This document shows, in pieces, positions 35,487 through 46,017 of a stretch of 64,000 nt of DNA; positions within the stretch are counted from its first letter, which is position 1; each line of letters starts with the position of its first letter. The notes beneath the pieces were generated by a model, which saw nothing but the letters and a program-made list of their open reading frames with translations, searched no databases and was not told where the DNA came from. The position numbers and the translations under genes are program-made. Origin of the DNA: Pelagibius marinus (lineage in GTDB: Bacteria; Pseudomonadota; Alphaproteobacteria; Kiloniellales; Kiloniellaceae); the NCBI RefSeq assembly GCF_014925385.1, contig NZ_JACSDK010000003.1:1-64000 (forward strand), given 5' to 3'.

Positions 35487-36509
35487 TCAGCCCTTGGGAT
35501 CGGACTTCGAATCGTAGCGCTTCTGCCACTCTTCAAGGATCGCCGCGCGGTTGTTGGCGGCGAACTCGAAGTCGTTGTCGATCATCTTGTCGACCAGGTT
35601 CTCCGGGAAGAACTCGACCGGCTTGGCCACGCCCGGCATGGCGACCACGGCGTAGCCGGTGTTGTACATCTCGTTGGCCTTCTTGGTGATCGACCAGTCG
35701 ACCAGGGTCTTGGCGGCCTCCAGCTTGGCGGTGCCGGCGATGATGGCCGTGGCTTCCATATCCCAGCCGACGCCCTCTTCGGGGACGATGATCTCCAGCG
35801 GCGCGCCCGCGGCCTTGGACTTGGCGCCGCGGAAGGCGAAGGAGATGCCGATGGGAATTTCACCCGCGGCGGCCAGCTTGCAGGGGGCCGAGCCGGAGTG
35901 GGTGTAGCGCGCGATGTTCTCGTGCAGGGCGTCCATGTAGTCCCAGCCGCCCTTCTCGCCGAACATCTGCAGCCAGGAGGAGACGTCCAGGAAGCCGGTG
36001 CCCGAGGAGTTCGGGTTCGGCATGATGAGGTGGCCCTTGTAGGCCGGATCGGTCAGGTCCTTCCAGGACTTGGGCATCGGCAGGCCCAGCTTGCCGGCCT
36101 CGACGGTGTTGTAGCAGACCGAGGCGACCCAGGCGTCCATGCCGACCCAGGCCGGCGGATTGCTCTTGTCGACGAACTTCTTGTCCAGCTTCTCGACGCC
36201 CTTGGGCGCGTAAGGCTCCAGCATGCCCTCGGTCTTCAGCAGCAGCAGCGAGGTGGCCGCCAGGCCCCAGACCACGTCGGCCTGCGGATTGTTCTTCTCG
36301 GCCAGCAGCTTGGCCGTGACGATGCCGGTCGAATCGCGGACCCAGTTGATCTTGATGTCCGGGTGGTCCTGGTTGAAGGTCTCCGCGTAGCGCTTCAGGT
36401 CTTCCGCCTCGACGGCCGTGTAGACCGTGAGCTCGACTTCCGCTTTCGCGGCCGTCGCGACCAGGAGGCTGACCGCGGCCGCGGTCAGCAGAGTTTTCCG
36501 AAATGCCAT
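35487..36509 (-). CDS. phnS: 2-aminoethylphosphonate-binding periplasmic protein
   Basis: This 340-residue protein has a signal peptide (cleavage near TAAKAE, residue 23) and an iron/2-AEP type binding fold: ELTVYTAVEAEDLKRYAETF, NWVRDSTGIVTAKLLAE, and MPNPNSSGTGFLDVSSW, characteristic of the TIGR03261 2-AEP receptor. It feeds PhnT/PhnU. The start is ATG 36509. It lies at the head of the transport part of the cluster and is preceded by the EamA-type gene. Confidence 0.88.
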   Translation of the reverse strand: MAFRKTLLTAAAVSLLVATAAKAEVELTVYTAVEAEDLKRYAETFNQDHPDIKINWVRDSTGIVTAKLLAEKNNPQADVVWGLAATSLLLLKTEGMLEPYAPKGVEKLDKKFVDKSNPPAWVGMDAWVASVCYNTVEAGKLGLPMPKSWKDLTDPAYKGHLIMPNPNSSGTGFLDVSSWLQMFGEKGGWDYMDALHENIARYTHSGSAPCKLAAAGEIPIGISFAFRGAKSKAAGAPLEIIVPEEGVGWDMEATAIIAGTAKLEAAKTLVDWSITKKANEMYNTGYAVVAMPGVAKPVEFFPENLVDKMIDNDFEFAANNRAAILEEWQKRYDSKSDPKG

Positions 36510-36689
36510 GGTTGTCAGTGCTCCCTGTTGCTAGCCGAACGTCCGTTTTTTGGTGGGTTTTCTTTTGGCTGTGCGTTCCCCCTGCCGCCCTTCCCCGGTG
36601 ATCGCGGGCGGCGGCAGCTTGCCCTGAGGCATAGTGACCACAATGTTACAATCGGGGAAATCTATTCTTTTTATGTATTGAAAGATTCT

Positions 36690-36711
36690 GCTGATACTCC
36701 GAAGGATCAGC
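36690..36711 (-). other. Hairpin at the end of the EamA-type gene
   Basis: GCTGAT (36690-36695) and ATCAGC (36706-36711) pair around a ten-base loop overlapping the EamA stop codon. On the minus strand the following bases (AGAATCTTTC) are only partly T-rich, so it is a weak terminator at best. Confidence 0.3.
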
Positions 36712-37549
36712 GTGTCAGCGTCAAAACCAGGACTCCCGCGCCGACCGTGACGGCGGCGGCGAGGCGGCTGATCCAGGGGCGCTCGCGAAATATGACAACC
36801 CCAAAGAGAGCGGCGATGATCACACTCGACTCGCGCAGGGCCGAGACCATGCCCAGCGGCGCCAGGGTGTTGGCGTAGATGACCAGGGCGTAGGCGGCCA
36901 CGGCGCAGAGCCCGCCCAGGTAGCCCACGCGCAGGGTGGCGCGCACCTCCGGCGTGAAACGCGGCTTCAGGCGGGCCAGTACGAAGAGGGTGACCAGGAA
37001 CTCGGTGAAGAACAGCCAGCCGATGTAGCCGAAAGGGCTGCCCGAGAGCCTGACGCCGATGCCGTCGATCACGCTGTAACTGGCGATGATCAGCCCGGTG
37101 GCGACGGCCGCGCCCGTGGATCGCGGGTCGGGGACGCTGGGGCCCTTGGAGAAGAAGGCGAGCAGGCAGATGCCGGCGGAGACCAGGGCGACGCCGCCCC
37201 AGCCCAGGGCCGAGAGCTGCTCGCCGGCGAAGATCAGCGCGCCGAGGGAGACCAGCAGCGGCGCGATGCCGCGCGAGATGGGGTAGACCCGCGAGAGGTC
37301 GCCCCATTTGTAGGCCAGCGACAGGAAGTAGTAGTAGCCGTAGTGCGTCGTCGCCGAGGCGGCGATGTAGGGCCAGGAGGCCGGCTGCGGAAGCTCGAAC
37401 CACAGCAGCATGAGGAGGCCGACGGTGCCGTGGGTGCCGGCCACGGCGGCCAGCACCAGGGCACGCGCCCGGGTGCCCTTGACGATGGCGTTCCAGGTGG
37501 CGTGCAGCACCGCCGCGCTCAAGACCAGCGCGACAGCGAACTCAGACAA
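36707..37549 (-). CDS. EamA/DMT-type membrane protein linked to phosphonate utilisation
   Basis: This 280-residue inner-membrane protein has ten predicted helices in two EamA repeats (SAAVLHATWNAIVKG at the start, and GLIISYSVIDGIGVRLSG in the second half). Length and context fit TIGR03340 ('phosphonate utilization associated putative membrane protein'), which occurs next to 2-AEP catabolism genes. It may export an amine or handle pathway intermediates; that is inference. It lies between phnY and phnS on the minus strand, and its ATG is 37549. Confidence 0.8.
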   Translation of the reverse strand: MSEFAVALVLSAAVLHATWNAIVKGTRARALVLAAVAGTHGTVGLLMLLWFELPQPASWPYIAASATTHYGYYYFLSLAYKWGDLSRVYPISRGIAPLLVSLGALIFAGEQLSALGWGGVALVSAGICLLAFFSKGPSVPDPRSTGAAVATGLIIASYSVIDGIGVRLSGSPFGYIGWLFFTEFLVTLFVLARLKPRFTPEVRATLRVGYLGGLCAVAAYALVIYANTLAPLGMVSALRESSVIIAALFGVVIFRERPWISRLAAAVTVGAGVLVLTLTR

Positions 37550-37721
37550 TCAGAACCCTAGCTTTCTATCGTTTACTCGTCTCGGAGCGGCTTCTGCGGC
37601 CGACCGTTGCTTGAACATTTGCGCCGCGCCCTCTGCAAGGCAAGCGGGAAACGCAGCCATCTTTTCTCTTCAGCTTGTCGCCCAAGTCAGGCTAAATCGG
37701 GAGAGAAATGGGAGATCCAGT

Positions 37722-38033
37722 TTGCTCGAAGTCCTAGCAGACTTGCCGCCGGTGCCGCGGGTTTTCGTCGTACTCTTTGCAGTGTTCTGTTTTGCCGCTG
37801 TGCCTTTCTGGCTTGCTGCAGCGATCTACATGCTTCGCATCCCCTTCAACGCCAAGCCGGACAGCATCCAGGGGTGGCTGCGCCTCAATCCTCTCAATCT
37901 TATGTTCTACGGCGACAGACTGACTCCGAAAGGGCTTCTGCTCCGGAAGCGCATGATGATTTCCGCTGGCGGGTTCTTCGCTTCCCTTGCCCTGGGTTCC
38001 GTCTGTTACTGGATTGCGATGGCCTTAAATTAA
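37722..38033 (+). CDS. Small two-helix membrane protein of unknown function
   Basis: This 103-residue protein has hydrophobic segments at about 14-32 (VFVVLFAVFCFAAVPFWL) and 82-100 (GGFFASLALGSVCYWIAMAL), separated by a cytosolic-looking loop with basic residues (LTPKGLLLRKR). I choose TTG 37722 because GGAG lies seven bases upstream; longer frames run back into the antisense of the EamA gene. It is on the plus strand, opposite to the flanking phn genes. I do not recognise a family. Confidence 0.6.
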   Translation: MLEVLADLPPVPRVFVVLFAVFCFAAVPFWLAAAIYMLRIPFNAKPDSIQGWLRLNPLNLMFYGDRLTPKGLLLRKRMMISAGGFFASLALGSVCYWIAMALN

Positions 38034-38058
38034 GACGGGCGGTGGATGATCGTTCTCC

Positions 38059-39519
38059 TCACCCCCAGGGCAGCGAGAAGGTCTTCACGTTGGTGTAGCT
38101 CTTGGCGGCCTCGATGACGCCTTCCTTGTAGCCCAGCCCTGAGTCCTTGATGCCGCCGAAGGGCGACATCTCGATGCGGTAGCCGGGCACTTCCCAGATG
38201 TTCACCGTGCCGACCTTGAGGCCCTTGATGTAGGCCTGCATGCGGCGGAAGTCGTTGGTGCAGACGCCCGAGGAGAGGCCGAAGGCGGTGGAGTTGGAGA
38301 TGCGCATGACGGACTCGTCCTCGTCGGGCACGCGCACGATCGGCACGATGGGGCCGAAGGTCTCCTCCATCACCAGCTCGGACTCGTGCGGCACGCGGTC
38401 GACCACGATGGGCGGCAGCAGCGCGCCCTGGCGGCCCGGATTGTAGAGCACCTCCGCGCCGGCCTCGGCGGCGGCGTGGACGCGGTTCTCGAAGACCTCG
38501 GCGGCCTGGGCGTGGACCACGGTGCCCAGGTCGGTGTCCTTGGCCATGGGGTCGCCGAAGCGGATCTTCCTGGCGCGCTCCAGCACCAGCGGCACGAAAG
38601 CGTCGGCCACGCCCTCCTGGCAGAGGATGCGTTTCACCGCCGTGCAGCGCTGGCCGGAGTTCTTGGTGGCCCCGGCCACGGCCAGGTCGGCGGCCCTGGC
38701 CAGGTCGTCGTCGGTCAGGTCGTTGAGGATGATCAGCGGGTCGTTGCCGCCCAGTTCCAGCACCGTGCGCTTGTAGCCCGCCTTCTCGGCGATCATCTTG
38801 CCCACCGGCACGCCGCCGGTGAAGGTGATGAGCTCGATGTTGGGATTCTGGATCATCTCCAGGCCGATGTCCTGGGGCCAGCCGGTGACCACGGAGAGCA
38901 TCTCCGGCGGCAGGCCCGCCTCGTAGAGCACCTCGGCCAGGCTCAGCGCCGTCAGCGGCGTCAGCTCGGTCGGCTTCACCACCATGCAGTTGTTGGTCAT
39001 GACCGCCGGGGCGATCTTGTGCGCCACCATGTTGAGCGGATGGTTGAAGGGCGTGATCGCGGAGATCGCCGTCAAGGGCTCGCGCGTGGTGAAGATCTTG
39101 CGCGCCTTGCCGTGCGGGGTCAGGTCGCAGGAGAAGATCTCGCCGTCGTCCTGAATGCACATCTGCGCCGAAAGCGTGAAGACGTCGTAGGCGCGGCCCA
39201 CCTCGTAAAGCGAATCGGCCTTGGAGATGCCCAGCTCCAGGGTGATGACATCGGAGATCTCCTCCTTGCGGGCGACCAGCAGCTCCGCCGTCTTCAGCAG
39301 GATCTGCTGGCGCTCATAGCGGGTCAGCTTGGGCGTGTAGCTCGCCGCGATCTCGAAGGCCTCGCGGGCGTGGGCGGCGTTGCCCGCCGGCACCGTGCCG
39401 ATCACCTCGTTCGTGTAGGGGTAGCGCACCTCGATGATGCCGTCCGCGTCGACCTTGCGCCCGGCGATGCGCATGGGCTCGTGGCGGGGCGAGGCCGCAA
39501 AGCTTTCAGCGATGCTCAT
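38059..39519 (-). CDS. phnY: Phosphonoacetaldehyde dehydrogenase
   Basis: This 486-residue NAD-dependent aldehyde dehydrogenase carries general base E255 (LELGG) and catalytic C292 in [11 protein letters not shown], the position of Cys291 in Sinorhizobium PhnY. The family-typical segments [20 protein letters not shown] and [20 protein letters not shown] are present. It oxidises phosphonoacetaldehyde to phosphonoacetate. It is the third step gene in the order phnW-phnA-phnY on the minus strand, 14 bases after phnA. Confidence 0.9.
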   Translation of the reverse strand: MSIAESFAASPRHEPMRIAGRKVDADGIIEVRYPYTNEVIGTVPAGNAAHAREAFEIAASYTPKLTRYERQQILLKTAELLVARKEEISDVITLELGISKADSLYEVGRAYDVFTLSAQMCIQDDGEIFSCDLTPHGKARKIFTTREPLTAISAITPFNHPLNMVAHKIAPAVMTNNCMVVKPTELTPLTALSLAEVLYEAGLPPEMLSVVTGWPQDIGLEMIQNPNIELITFTGGVPVGKMIAEKAGYKRTVLELGGNDPLIILNDLTDDDLARAADLAVAGATKNSGQRCTAVKRILCQEGVADAFVPLVLERARKIRFGDPMAKDTDLGTVVHAQAAEVFENRVHAAAEAGAEVLYNPGRQGALLPPIVVDRVPHESELVMEETFGPIVPIVRVPDEDESVMRISNSTAFGLSSGVCTNDFRRMQAYIKGLKVGTVNIWEVPGYRIEMSPFGGIKDSGLGYKEGVIEAAKSYTNVKTFSLPWG

Positions 39520-39533
39520 TCTCTTAAGTTCCT

Positions 39534-40808
<1,275 letters not shown>

Positions 40809-40811
40809 TTA

Positions 40812-42023
40812 TCAGGCGACCAGCTTGGCGCGCTCGTCCATGGCGGCGGCCGGCGGCGTGGCGTCCTCGACGCCCATTTCCTTCAGCGCCTCGGCGACGG
40901 CGCCCACCAGGCGGCGCATCACCGCGGCGTCCAGGCAGCCGATGCAGCCGATGCGGAAGGAGTCCACCACGGTCAGCTTGCCGGGGTAAATGATGAAGCC
41001 CTTGGCCTTCAGCAGGTCGTAGAAGGTCTGGAAGTCGAACTTCGGGTCGGCCGGGTTGAAGAAGGTGACGATGATGGGCGACAGCCAGCCGTCCTGGAGC
41101 AGGGTCTCGAAGCCCAGCTCGCGCAGGCCCGCCACCATGACGTCGCGGTTTTCGGCGTAGCGCGCGCCGCGCCCGGCGACCCCGCCCTCCGCCTCGTGTT
41201 CGGCCAGGGCCTGCAGGAAGGCGGCGACCACGTGGGTCGGCGGCGTGTAGCGCCACTGGCCGGTCTTTTCCATGTAGGCCCACTGGGCATGGAGGTCGAG
41301 GCTGAGCGAATGGCAGCGGCCCCTGGCGGCTTCCAGCTCTTCTTTCTTGGCGATGACGAAGCCGAAGCCGGGCACGCCCTCGATGCACTTGTTGGCCGAG
41401 GAGACCATGGCGGTGTAGGGGATCTGCTTGACGTCCAGGGGCAGGGCGCCGAAGGCGCTCATGGAATCGATCAGCAGCTTGCGGCCCTTGGCGGCCACCA
41501 CCTCGGCGATCTCGGCCACGGGGTTGAGGATGCCGGAGGAGGTCTCGCAGTGGACCAGCACCACGTGGGTGACGGCCGGGTCGGCCTCCAAGGCGGCGGC
41601 GACCTCGGGCCCGCGCGGCGGCAGGTAGTCGCCCTTGTCGATGACCCGGTAGGGGCGGCCGAGGTAGTCCAGGGTCTGCACGATGCGCTGGCCGTAGGCG
41701 CCGTTGATCAGCACCAGGGCCTTGCCGTCGCGCGGCAGGAAGCTGCCCAGCATGGCCTCCACGGAGAAAGTGCCGCTGCCCTGCATGGGCACGCAGTCGT
41801 AAGCCCCTCCGGTATCGCCGGCGATGTCCAGCAGGCGGCGGCGCAGCTCTGCCGTCATGGCGCGGAAATCACCGTCCCAGGAGCCCCAGTCCTTCAGCAT
41901 GCGGCGCTTCACGCTGGCCGAGGTGGTCAGCGGGCCGGGGGTCAGCAGGTAGGGCTCGCCCTCGGCGGGCGGCTCGCACAAGGCGGATTTGGGGGTCACG
42001 GCTGCGCCGCTGTCACGGGTCAT
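40812..42023 (-). CDS. phnW: 2-aminoethylphosphonate:pyruvate aminotransferase
   Basis: This 403-residue class V aminotransferase transfers the amino group of 2-AEP to pyruvate, giving phosphonoacetaldehyde and alanine. K212 in [15 protein letters not shown] is the expected PLP lysine, and D186 in [10 protein letters not shown] holds the PLP ring nitrogen. [15 protein letters not shown] is the family N-terminal motif. ATG 42023 has AGGAG about 11 bases upstream. It is divergent from the LysR gene across an A+T-rich region. Confidence 0.9.
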   Translation of the reverse strand: MTRDSGAAVTPKSALCEPPAEGEPYLLTPGPLTTSASVKRRMLKDWGSWDGDFRAMTAELRRRLLDIAGDTGGAYDCVPMQGSGTFSVEAMLGSFLPRDGKALVLINGAYGQRIVQTLDYLGRPYRVIDKGDYLPPRGPEVAAALEADPAVTHVVLVHCETSSGILNPVAEIAEVVAAKGRKLLIDSMSAFGALPLDVKQIPYTAMVSSANKCIEGVPGFGFVIAKKEELEAARGRCHSLSLDLHAQWAYMEKTGQWRYTPPTHVVAAFLQALAEHEAEGGVAGRGARYAENRDVMVAGLRELGFETLLQDGWLSPIIVTFFNPADPKFDFQTFYDLLKAKGFIIYPGKLTVVDSFRIGCIGCLDAAVMRRLVGAVAEALKEMGVEDATPPAAAMDERAKLVA

Positions 42024-42121
42024 CAGCGTCGAACTCCTGAAGGGGGAGAGGCCCCGAGAGGCCGGCGGCCGGGCGTTGTCCCGGACACGGCGGGCATCCT
42101 GGCCCTCCTCCACATATCTGT

Positions 42122-42156
42122 AAAATCGTTATTTTGTATAAGTTGGATAGGTTATA
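42122..42156. promoter_or_regulatory. LysR-type operator region, phnW / lysR
   Basis: Two inverted repeats lie side by side: AAAAT-CGTT-ATTTT (42122-42135) and TATAA-N10-TTATA (42137-42156). The second has the T-N11-A spacing usual for LysR regulators. They occupy the A+T-rich middle of the divergent phnW/lysR region. Confidence 0.5.
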
Positions 42157-42217
42157 CTAATAGGTGGCTATGACGCTTTCTTGACCGCCCCTTGCGAAGA
42201 ACAGGAGCCGGCAAGCC

Positions 42218-43090
42218 TTGCGCTACGTTCAACTGCGGGCTTTTCACTACGTGGCCATCTGCGGCGGCTTTTCCCGTGCCGCCGAGGCGCTGTGCCTGAC
42301 CCAGCCGGCGATCTCCGACCAGGTGCGCAAGCTGGAGGAGGAGTATGACGTCATCCTCTTCAACAGGCACAAGAAGCAGGTCAGCCTGACCAAGGCCGGC
42401 CAGCAGCTGCTGGAGATCACCCGGCGCATGTTCGAGGTGGAAAAGCAGGCCCTGGAGCTGCTGTCGGAGTCGCGCGCCCTGCGCGCCGAGTCGCTGCGCG
42501 TGGTGGCGGATTCCGCCCATCACATGCTGCACATCCTGGGGCGCTTCCGCGAGCGCTACCCCGGCATCGCCATGGTGGTCAGCTCCGGCAATTCCGAGGA
42601 GGTCATCGCCCAGCTCTACGACTACGAGGCCGAGGTCGGCATCCTGGGAGAGGTGCCGGAGAGCCGCGACTTCGAGGTCATCAAGCTGAGCTCGACGCCG
42701 CTCATCGCCTTCACCAACAAGGACCACGCCTTGAGCCGGCGCAAGACCATCACCCTGGCCGAGCTGGCCGAGCAGATGCTGGTGCTGCGCGAGCGCGGCT
42801 CCAAGACCCGCCAGAGCATCGAGGCGGCGGCGCGCGGGCGCGGGCTGACCCTGGCGCCCTCGATCGAGGCCGAAGGCCGCGAGGCGGTGCGCGAGATCGT
42901 CGCCACCGGCGGCGGCGTCGGCGTGGTCTCCGCCGCCGAGTTCGGCCAGGATTCCCGCCTGGTGCCGATCCGCCTCTCCGACTGCGAGGTGCTGATGGAC
43001 GAGGCCCTGGTCTGCCTGCGCGAGCGCGCCGGCGGCAAGGTCATCAGCGCCTTCTTCGATACCGCCCGCGAGGTCGCCGCGGCCGGCTGA
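42218..43090 (+). CDS. LysR family regulator of 2-AEP catabolism
   Basis: This 290-residue LysR protein has the winged helix-turn-helix at about 18-37 (FSRAAEALCLTQPAISDQVR) and a two-lobed effector domain from about 90 onward. Its position, divergent from phnW, suggests that it controls the phnWAY genes and perhaps phnSTU, like AepR/PhnR-type regulators. The start is TTG 42218, with AGGAG about 11 bases upstream. The effector is likely 2-AEP or a degradation product; that is inference. Confidence 0.85.
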   Translation: MRYVQLRAFHYVAICGGFSRAAEALCLTQPAISDQVRKLEEEYDVILFNRHKKQVSLTKAGQQLLEITRRMFEVEKQALELLSESRALRAESLRVVADSAHHMLHILGRFRERYPGIAMVVSSGNSEEVIAQLYDYEAEVGILGEVPESRDFEVIKLSSTPLIAFTNKDHALSRRKTITLAELAEQMLVLRERGSKTRQSIEAAARGRGLTLAPSIEAEGREAVREIVATGGGVGVVSAAEFGQDSRLVPIRLSDCEVLMDEALVCLRERAGGKVISAFFDTAREVAAAG

Positions 43091-43181
43091 GCACGGGGGT
43101 TCCCCTGGGGCTTTCCGCCCGGCCGGCAGGCTATCCACAGGTGACGACAGCATAATTCCGTTGCCAGCCGCCGGAGATCGA

Positions 43182-43210
43182 CTGTAAGTTTTCTTACATA
43201 TAACTGTAAT
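43182..43210 (+). promoter_or_regulatory. Pho-box-like triple repeat / palindrome upstream of phnD
   Basis: CTGTAAG (43182), CTTACAT (43193) and CTGTAAT (43204) recur every 11 bases and match 5, 5 and 6 of 7 bases of the CTGTCAT Pho half site. TGTAAG-TTTT-CTTACA (43183-43198) is also a perfect palindrome. A near copy precedes the Na/Pi gene. An 8-base-stem hairpin (43217-43224 with 43238-43245) follows in the leader. Confidence 0.55.
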
Positions 43211-43277
43211 AAATCGTTCGCCCGTCACGCGCTTCGCCGGGCGAAACGGAAAAACATTCGCTTAGGGAGGCTCCGCG

Positions 43278-44258
43278 ATGCGCAGATTCCAGACTCTTAT
43301 TTCCTTTGCCCTGGCCGTCGGCCTGTTGGGCTTTTCCGGGGGGCTCGTCTCGCCCGCGGCGGCGCAAGACTGCCCGCGCAGCTTCCTGGACGATCGCTAC
43401 TGCGACCGTGACGGCAACCTGACGGCCGATCTGCCGACTGATCCGGCTGATTGGGTCAATCCGGATACGCTGATCTTCTCCTACACGCCGGTCGAGGATC
43501 CGGCGGTTTACAAGAAGCCCTGGGCCGAATTCATGGATCATGCGGCCAAGGTGACGGGCAAGAAGGTGGCTTTCTTCCCGGTGCAGTCGAACGCGGCCCA
43601 GCTCGAGGCCATGCGGTCCGGGCGGCTGCACGTCGCCGGCTTCAACACCGGCAGCAACCCGATCGCCGTGGCCTGCGCTGGTTTCGTCCCCTTCGCCATG
43701 ATGGCTTCGGCTGATGGTTCCTACGGCTACGAGATGGAGATCATCGTGCCGGTCGACAGCCCGATCCAGACTCCGGCGGACCTCAAGGGTAAGACCCTGG
43801 CCTTCACCTCGCCGACCTCCAACTCCGGCTTCAAGGCGCCCTCGGCGATCCTCAAAGCCGATTTCGGGCTGGAAGCGGACAAGGATTTCCAAACGGCCTT
43901 CTCCGGCAAGCATGACAACTCGATCATCGGCGTTGCCAACAAGGACTACGAGGCCGCGGCAGTCGCAAACTCTGTGATGAAGCGCATGATCGACCGCGAT
44001 GTCGTGAAGGCGGATCAGATCCGCAGTATCTACAAGTCGCAGACCTTCCCGACTACCGGCTATGGGCACGCACACAATCTGCATCCCGAAGTCGCCGCCA
44101 AGGTCAAGCAGGCCTTTTTCACCTTCGAATGGGAAGGCTCGGCCTTGAAGGAAGAGTTCAAGAAGGAAGACAAGTTCGTGGCCATCTATCACAAGACGGA
44201 CTGGGATATAATCCGCAAGATCGACCGCACCAACGGCATCACCTACGACTGCAAGTAG
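43278..44258 (+). CDS. phnD: Phosphonate ABC transporter substrate-binding protein
   Basis: This 326-residue periplasmic protein has a signal peptide (cut near AAAAQD, residue 30), then a mature N-terminus of about 40 residues with a pair of cysteines before the PhnD fold. LIFSYTPVEDPAVYK, GRLHVAGFNTGSNPIAVACAG and LAFTSPTSNSGFKAPSAIL are the ligand-site segments of PhnD-type receptors for phosphonates or phosphite. It heads the second uptake operon and is followed by a strong hairpin and phnC. Confidence 0.88.
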   Translation: MRRFQTLISFALAVGLLGFSGGLVSPAAAQDCPRSFLDDRYCDRDGNLTADLPTDPADWVNPDTLIFSYTPVEDPAVYKKPWAEFMDHAAKVTGKKVAFFPVQSNAAQLEAMRSGRLHVAGFNTGSNPIAVACAGFVPFAMMASADGSYGYEMEIIVPVDSPIQTPADLKGKTLAFTSPTSNSGFKAPSAILKADFGLEADKDFQTAFSGKHDNSIIGVANKDYEAAAVANSVMKRMIDRDVVKADQIRSIYKSQTFPTTGYGHAHNLHPEVAAKVKQAFFTFEWEGSALKEEFKKEDKFVAIYHKTDWDIIRKIDRTNGITYDCK

Positions 44259-44276
44259 GAAGCCTGATGCGTACGG

Positions 44277-44303
44277 GGGAGCCGGCCGCTGCGGTCGGCT
44301 CCC
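44277..44303 (+). other. Strong hairpin between phnD and phnC
   Basis: GGGAGCCGGCC (44277-44287) and GGTCGGCTCCC (44293-44303) pair with a five-base loop and one G-T pair, 19 bases after the phnD stop. As with phnS, it probably keeps receptor mRNA more abundant than the rest of the operon. Confidence 0.5.
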
Positions 44304-44345
44304 TTGCGCTTCCTTACCTTAGCCGAGGGCTGATTGAGAAAACCC

Positions 44346-45197
44346 ATGCTACGTCTGCAGAACCTCAAAAAGCAGTACAAGACCGGTGATCTCGCGCTGA
44401 AGGGCGTCGACCTGGAGGTGCCGGACGGCCAGATCATGGCCCTCATCGGCCCTTCGGGCGCCGGTAAGTCTACCCTGATCCGCTGCATCAACCGCCTGGT
44501 CGAGCCGACCGGCGGCAAGGTTTTCCTGAACGAACTGGAACTGAGCAACCTGGGCGCCGGGGCGCTGCGCCGAGCACGCCGGCGCATGGGCATGATCTTC
44601 CAGGAGTACGCCCTGGTGGAGCGCCTCTCGGTCATGGAGAACGTGCTCTCCGGCAGGTTGGGTTACGTCGGGTTCTGGCGCAGCTACTTACGCAAGTATC
44701 CGCAATCGGACGTTGACGAGGCCTTCCGCCTGCTGGGCCGGGTCGGCCTCGACCACATGGTCGACAAGCGCGCCGACGAACTTTCCGGCGGCCAGCGCCA
44801 GCGCGTCGGTATCTGCCGGGCCCTGGCGCAGGACCCGGAACTGCTGCTGGTCGACGAGCCCACGGCCTCGCTCGACCCCAAGACCTCGCGCCAGATCATG
44901 CGCCTCATCTGCGAGCTCTGTAAGGAGCGCAAGCTTTCGGCCATCATCAACATCCACGACGTCATGCTGGCGCAGATGTTCGCCGAGCGCATCGTCGGCC
45001 TGAAGTTGGGCGAGATCGTCTACGACGGCCCGCCCGACGGCCTGACGTCCGATGTGCTGACCGAGATCTACGGTGAGGAGGACTGGGAAGCCACCATCCG
45101 AAAGGTGGACGAAGACGAAAACGGCGAGTCCGAGGGTGAGGCGGATGGTCACCTTGCGCCCATCCTCGACCGCGACCGCATGGCCGGCGCCACCTGA
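44346..45197 (+). CDS. phnC: Phosphonate ABC transporter ATPase
   Basis: This 283-residue ABC ATPase carries Walker A GPSGAGKS (35-42), the signature ELSGGQRQR (LSGGQ 146-150) and Walker B with D170-E171 (LLLVDEP). The insert [12 protein letters not shown] and the final [19 protein letters not shown] are typical of PhnC. The tail after residue 255 is acidic ([11 protein letters not shown]) and unlike its neighbours. ATG 44346 is preferred; a TTG 12 bases upstream is an alternative. It energises PhnE/PhnE2. Confidence 0.88.
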   Translation: MLRLQNLKKQYKTGDLALKGVDLEVPDGQIMALIGPSGAGKSTLIRCINRLVEPTGGKVFLNELELSNLGAGALRRARRRMGMIFQEYALVERLSVMENVLSGRLGYVGFWRSYLRKYPQSDVDEAFRLLGRVGLDHMVDKRADELSGGQRQRVGICRALAQDPELLLVDEPTASLDPKTSRQIMRLICELCKERKLSAIINIHDVMLAQMFAERIVGLKLGEIVYDGPPDGLTSDVLTEIYGEEDWEATIRKVDEDENGESEGEADGHLAPILDRDRMAGAT

Positions 45198-45207
45198 GCC
45201 CCGCGTC

Positions 45208-46017
45208 ATGACCGGTATCGCCTATACCCCTGGTCGGCGCTGGAAGAAGCCACCGCTGATCACCTCGCCGCTGCTGCGCTGGTCGCTCGGCCTCGGCATC
45301 GCCGTCTATCTGGCGTTGGCACTGGGAACCACCGAGATCGACTGGGGCCGTGTCGCAGAGGGCATTCCGCGCGGGCTGCGCTTCATCACGGGCTTCTTTC
45401 CGCCAGATTTCGTGACGCGCTGGGATGAGATCTTTCAGGGCATTTCGGAAAGTCTTTGGATGACGGTGATCTCGACCGTCGTCGGCATCGCCCTTTCGAT
45501 CCCCATCGGGCTGGGGGCCGCGCGCAACCTGGCGCCAAGGCCGGTCTACTATTTCTGCCGGGCAGTCCTGGCGGTGTCGCGCTCCTTCCAGGAGATCATT
45601 ATCGCCATTTTCTGCGTGAAGCTCTTCGGCTTCGGACCCTTTGCCGGTTTCGTCACGCTCAGCTTCGCCACCATCGGCTTTTACGGCAAGCTGCTGGCCG
45701 AGGACATCGAGGACATGGACCCGGTGCAGGCCGAGGCGGTGCGCGCCACCGGCGCCGGCTGGTTCCAGTGGCTGAACTACGCGGTGCAGCCGCAGGTGCT
45801 GCCACGGATGATCGGTCTCGGGCTCTATCGCCTGGATATCAACTTCCGCGAATCGGCGGTGGTGGGGATTGTCGGCGCGGGCGGCATCGGTGCCACCCTC
45901 AACACCGCCTTCGACCGCTATGAGTTCGAGTCCGCGGCCGCCATCCTGCTGATCATCATCGCCATCGTCATGGCCGTGGAATACACCTCCAGCTTCGTCA
46001 GGAAGTGGGTGCAGTAA
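45208..46017 (+). CDS. phnE: Phosphonate ABC transporter permease (first)
   Basis: This 269-residue membrane protein has about six helices and the coupling loop DPVQAEAVRATGAGWFQWL followed by PQVLPRMIGLGLYRLDIN, which docks to PhnC. The C-terminal VGIVGAGGIGATL segment is the family hallmark. ATG 45208 is eleven bases after the phnC stop. Its own stop TAA shares a base with the ATG of the second permease. Confidence 0.88.
   Translation: MTGIAYTPGRRWKKPPLITSPLLRWSLGLGIAVYLALALGTTEIDWGRVAEGIPRGLRFITGFFPPDFVTRWDEIFQGISESLWMTVISTVVGIALSIPIGLGAARNLAPRPVYYFCRAVLAVSRSFQEIIIAIFCVKLFGFGPFAGFVTLSFATIGFYGKLLAEDIEDMDPVQAEAVRATGAGWFQWLNYAVQPQVLPRMIGLGLYRLDINFRESAVVGIVGAGGIGATLNTAFDRYEFESAAAILLIIIAIVMAVEYTSSFVRKWVQ

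Noticed and set aside
36610-36660. Possible Pho box upstream of phnS (TTGTAAC-ATTG-TGGTCAC on the minus strand)
   Set aside because: Each half site matches only 4 of 7 bases and there is no third unit; kept out of the feature list.
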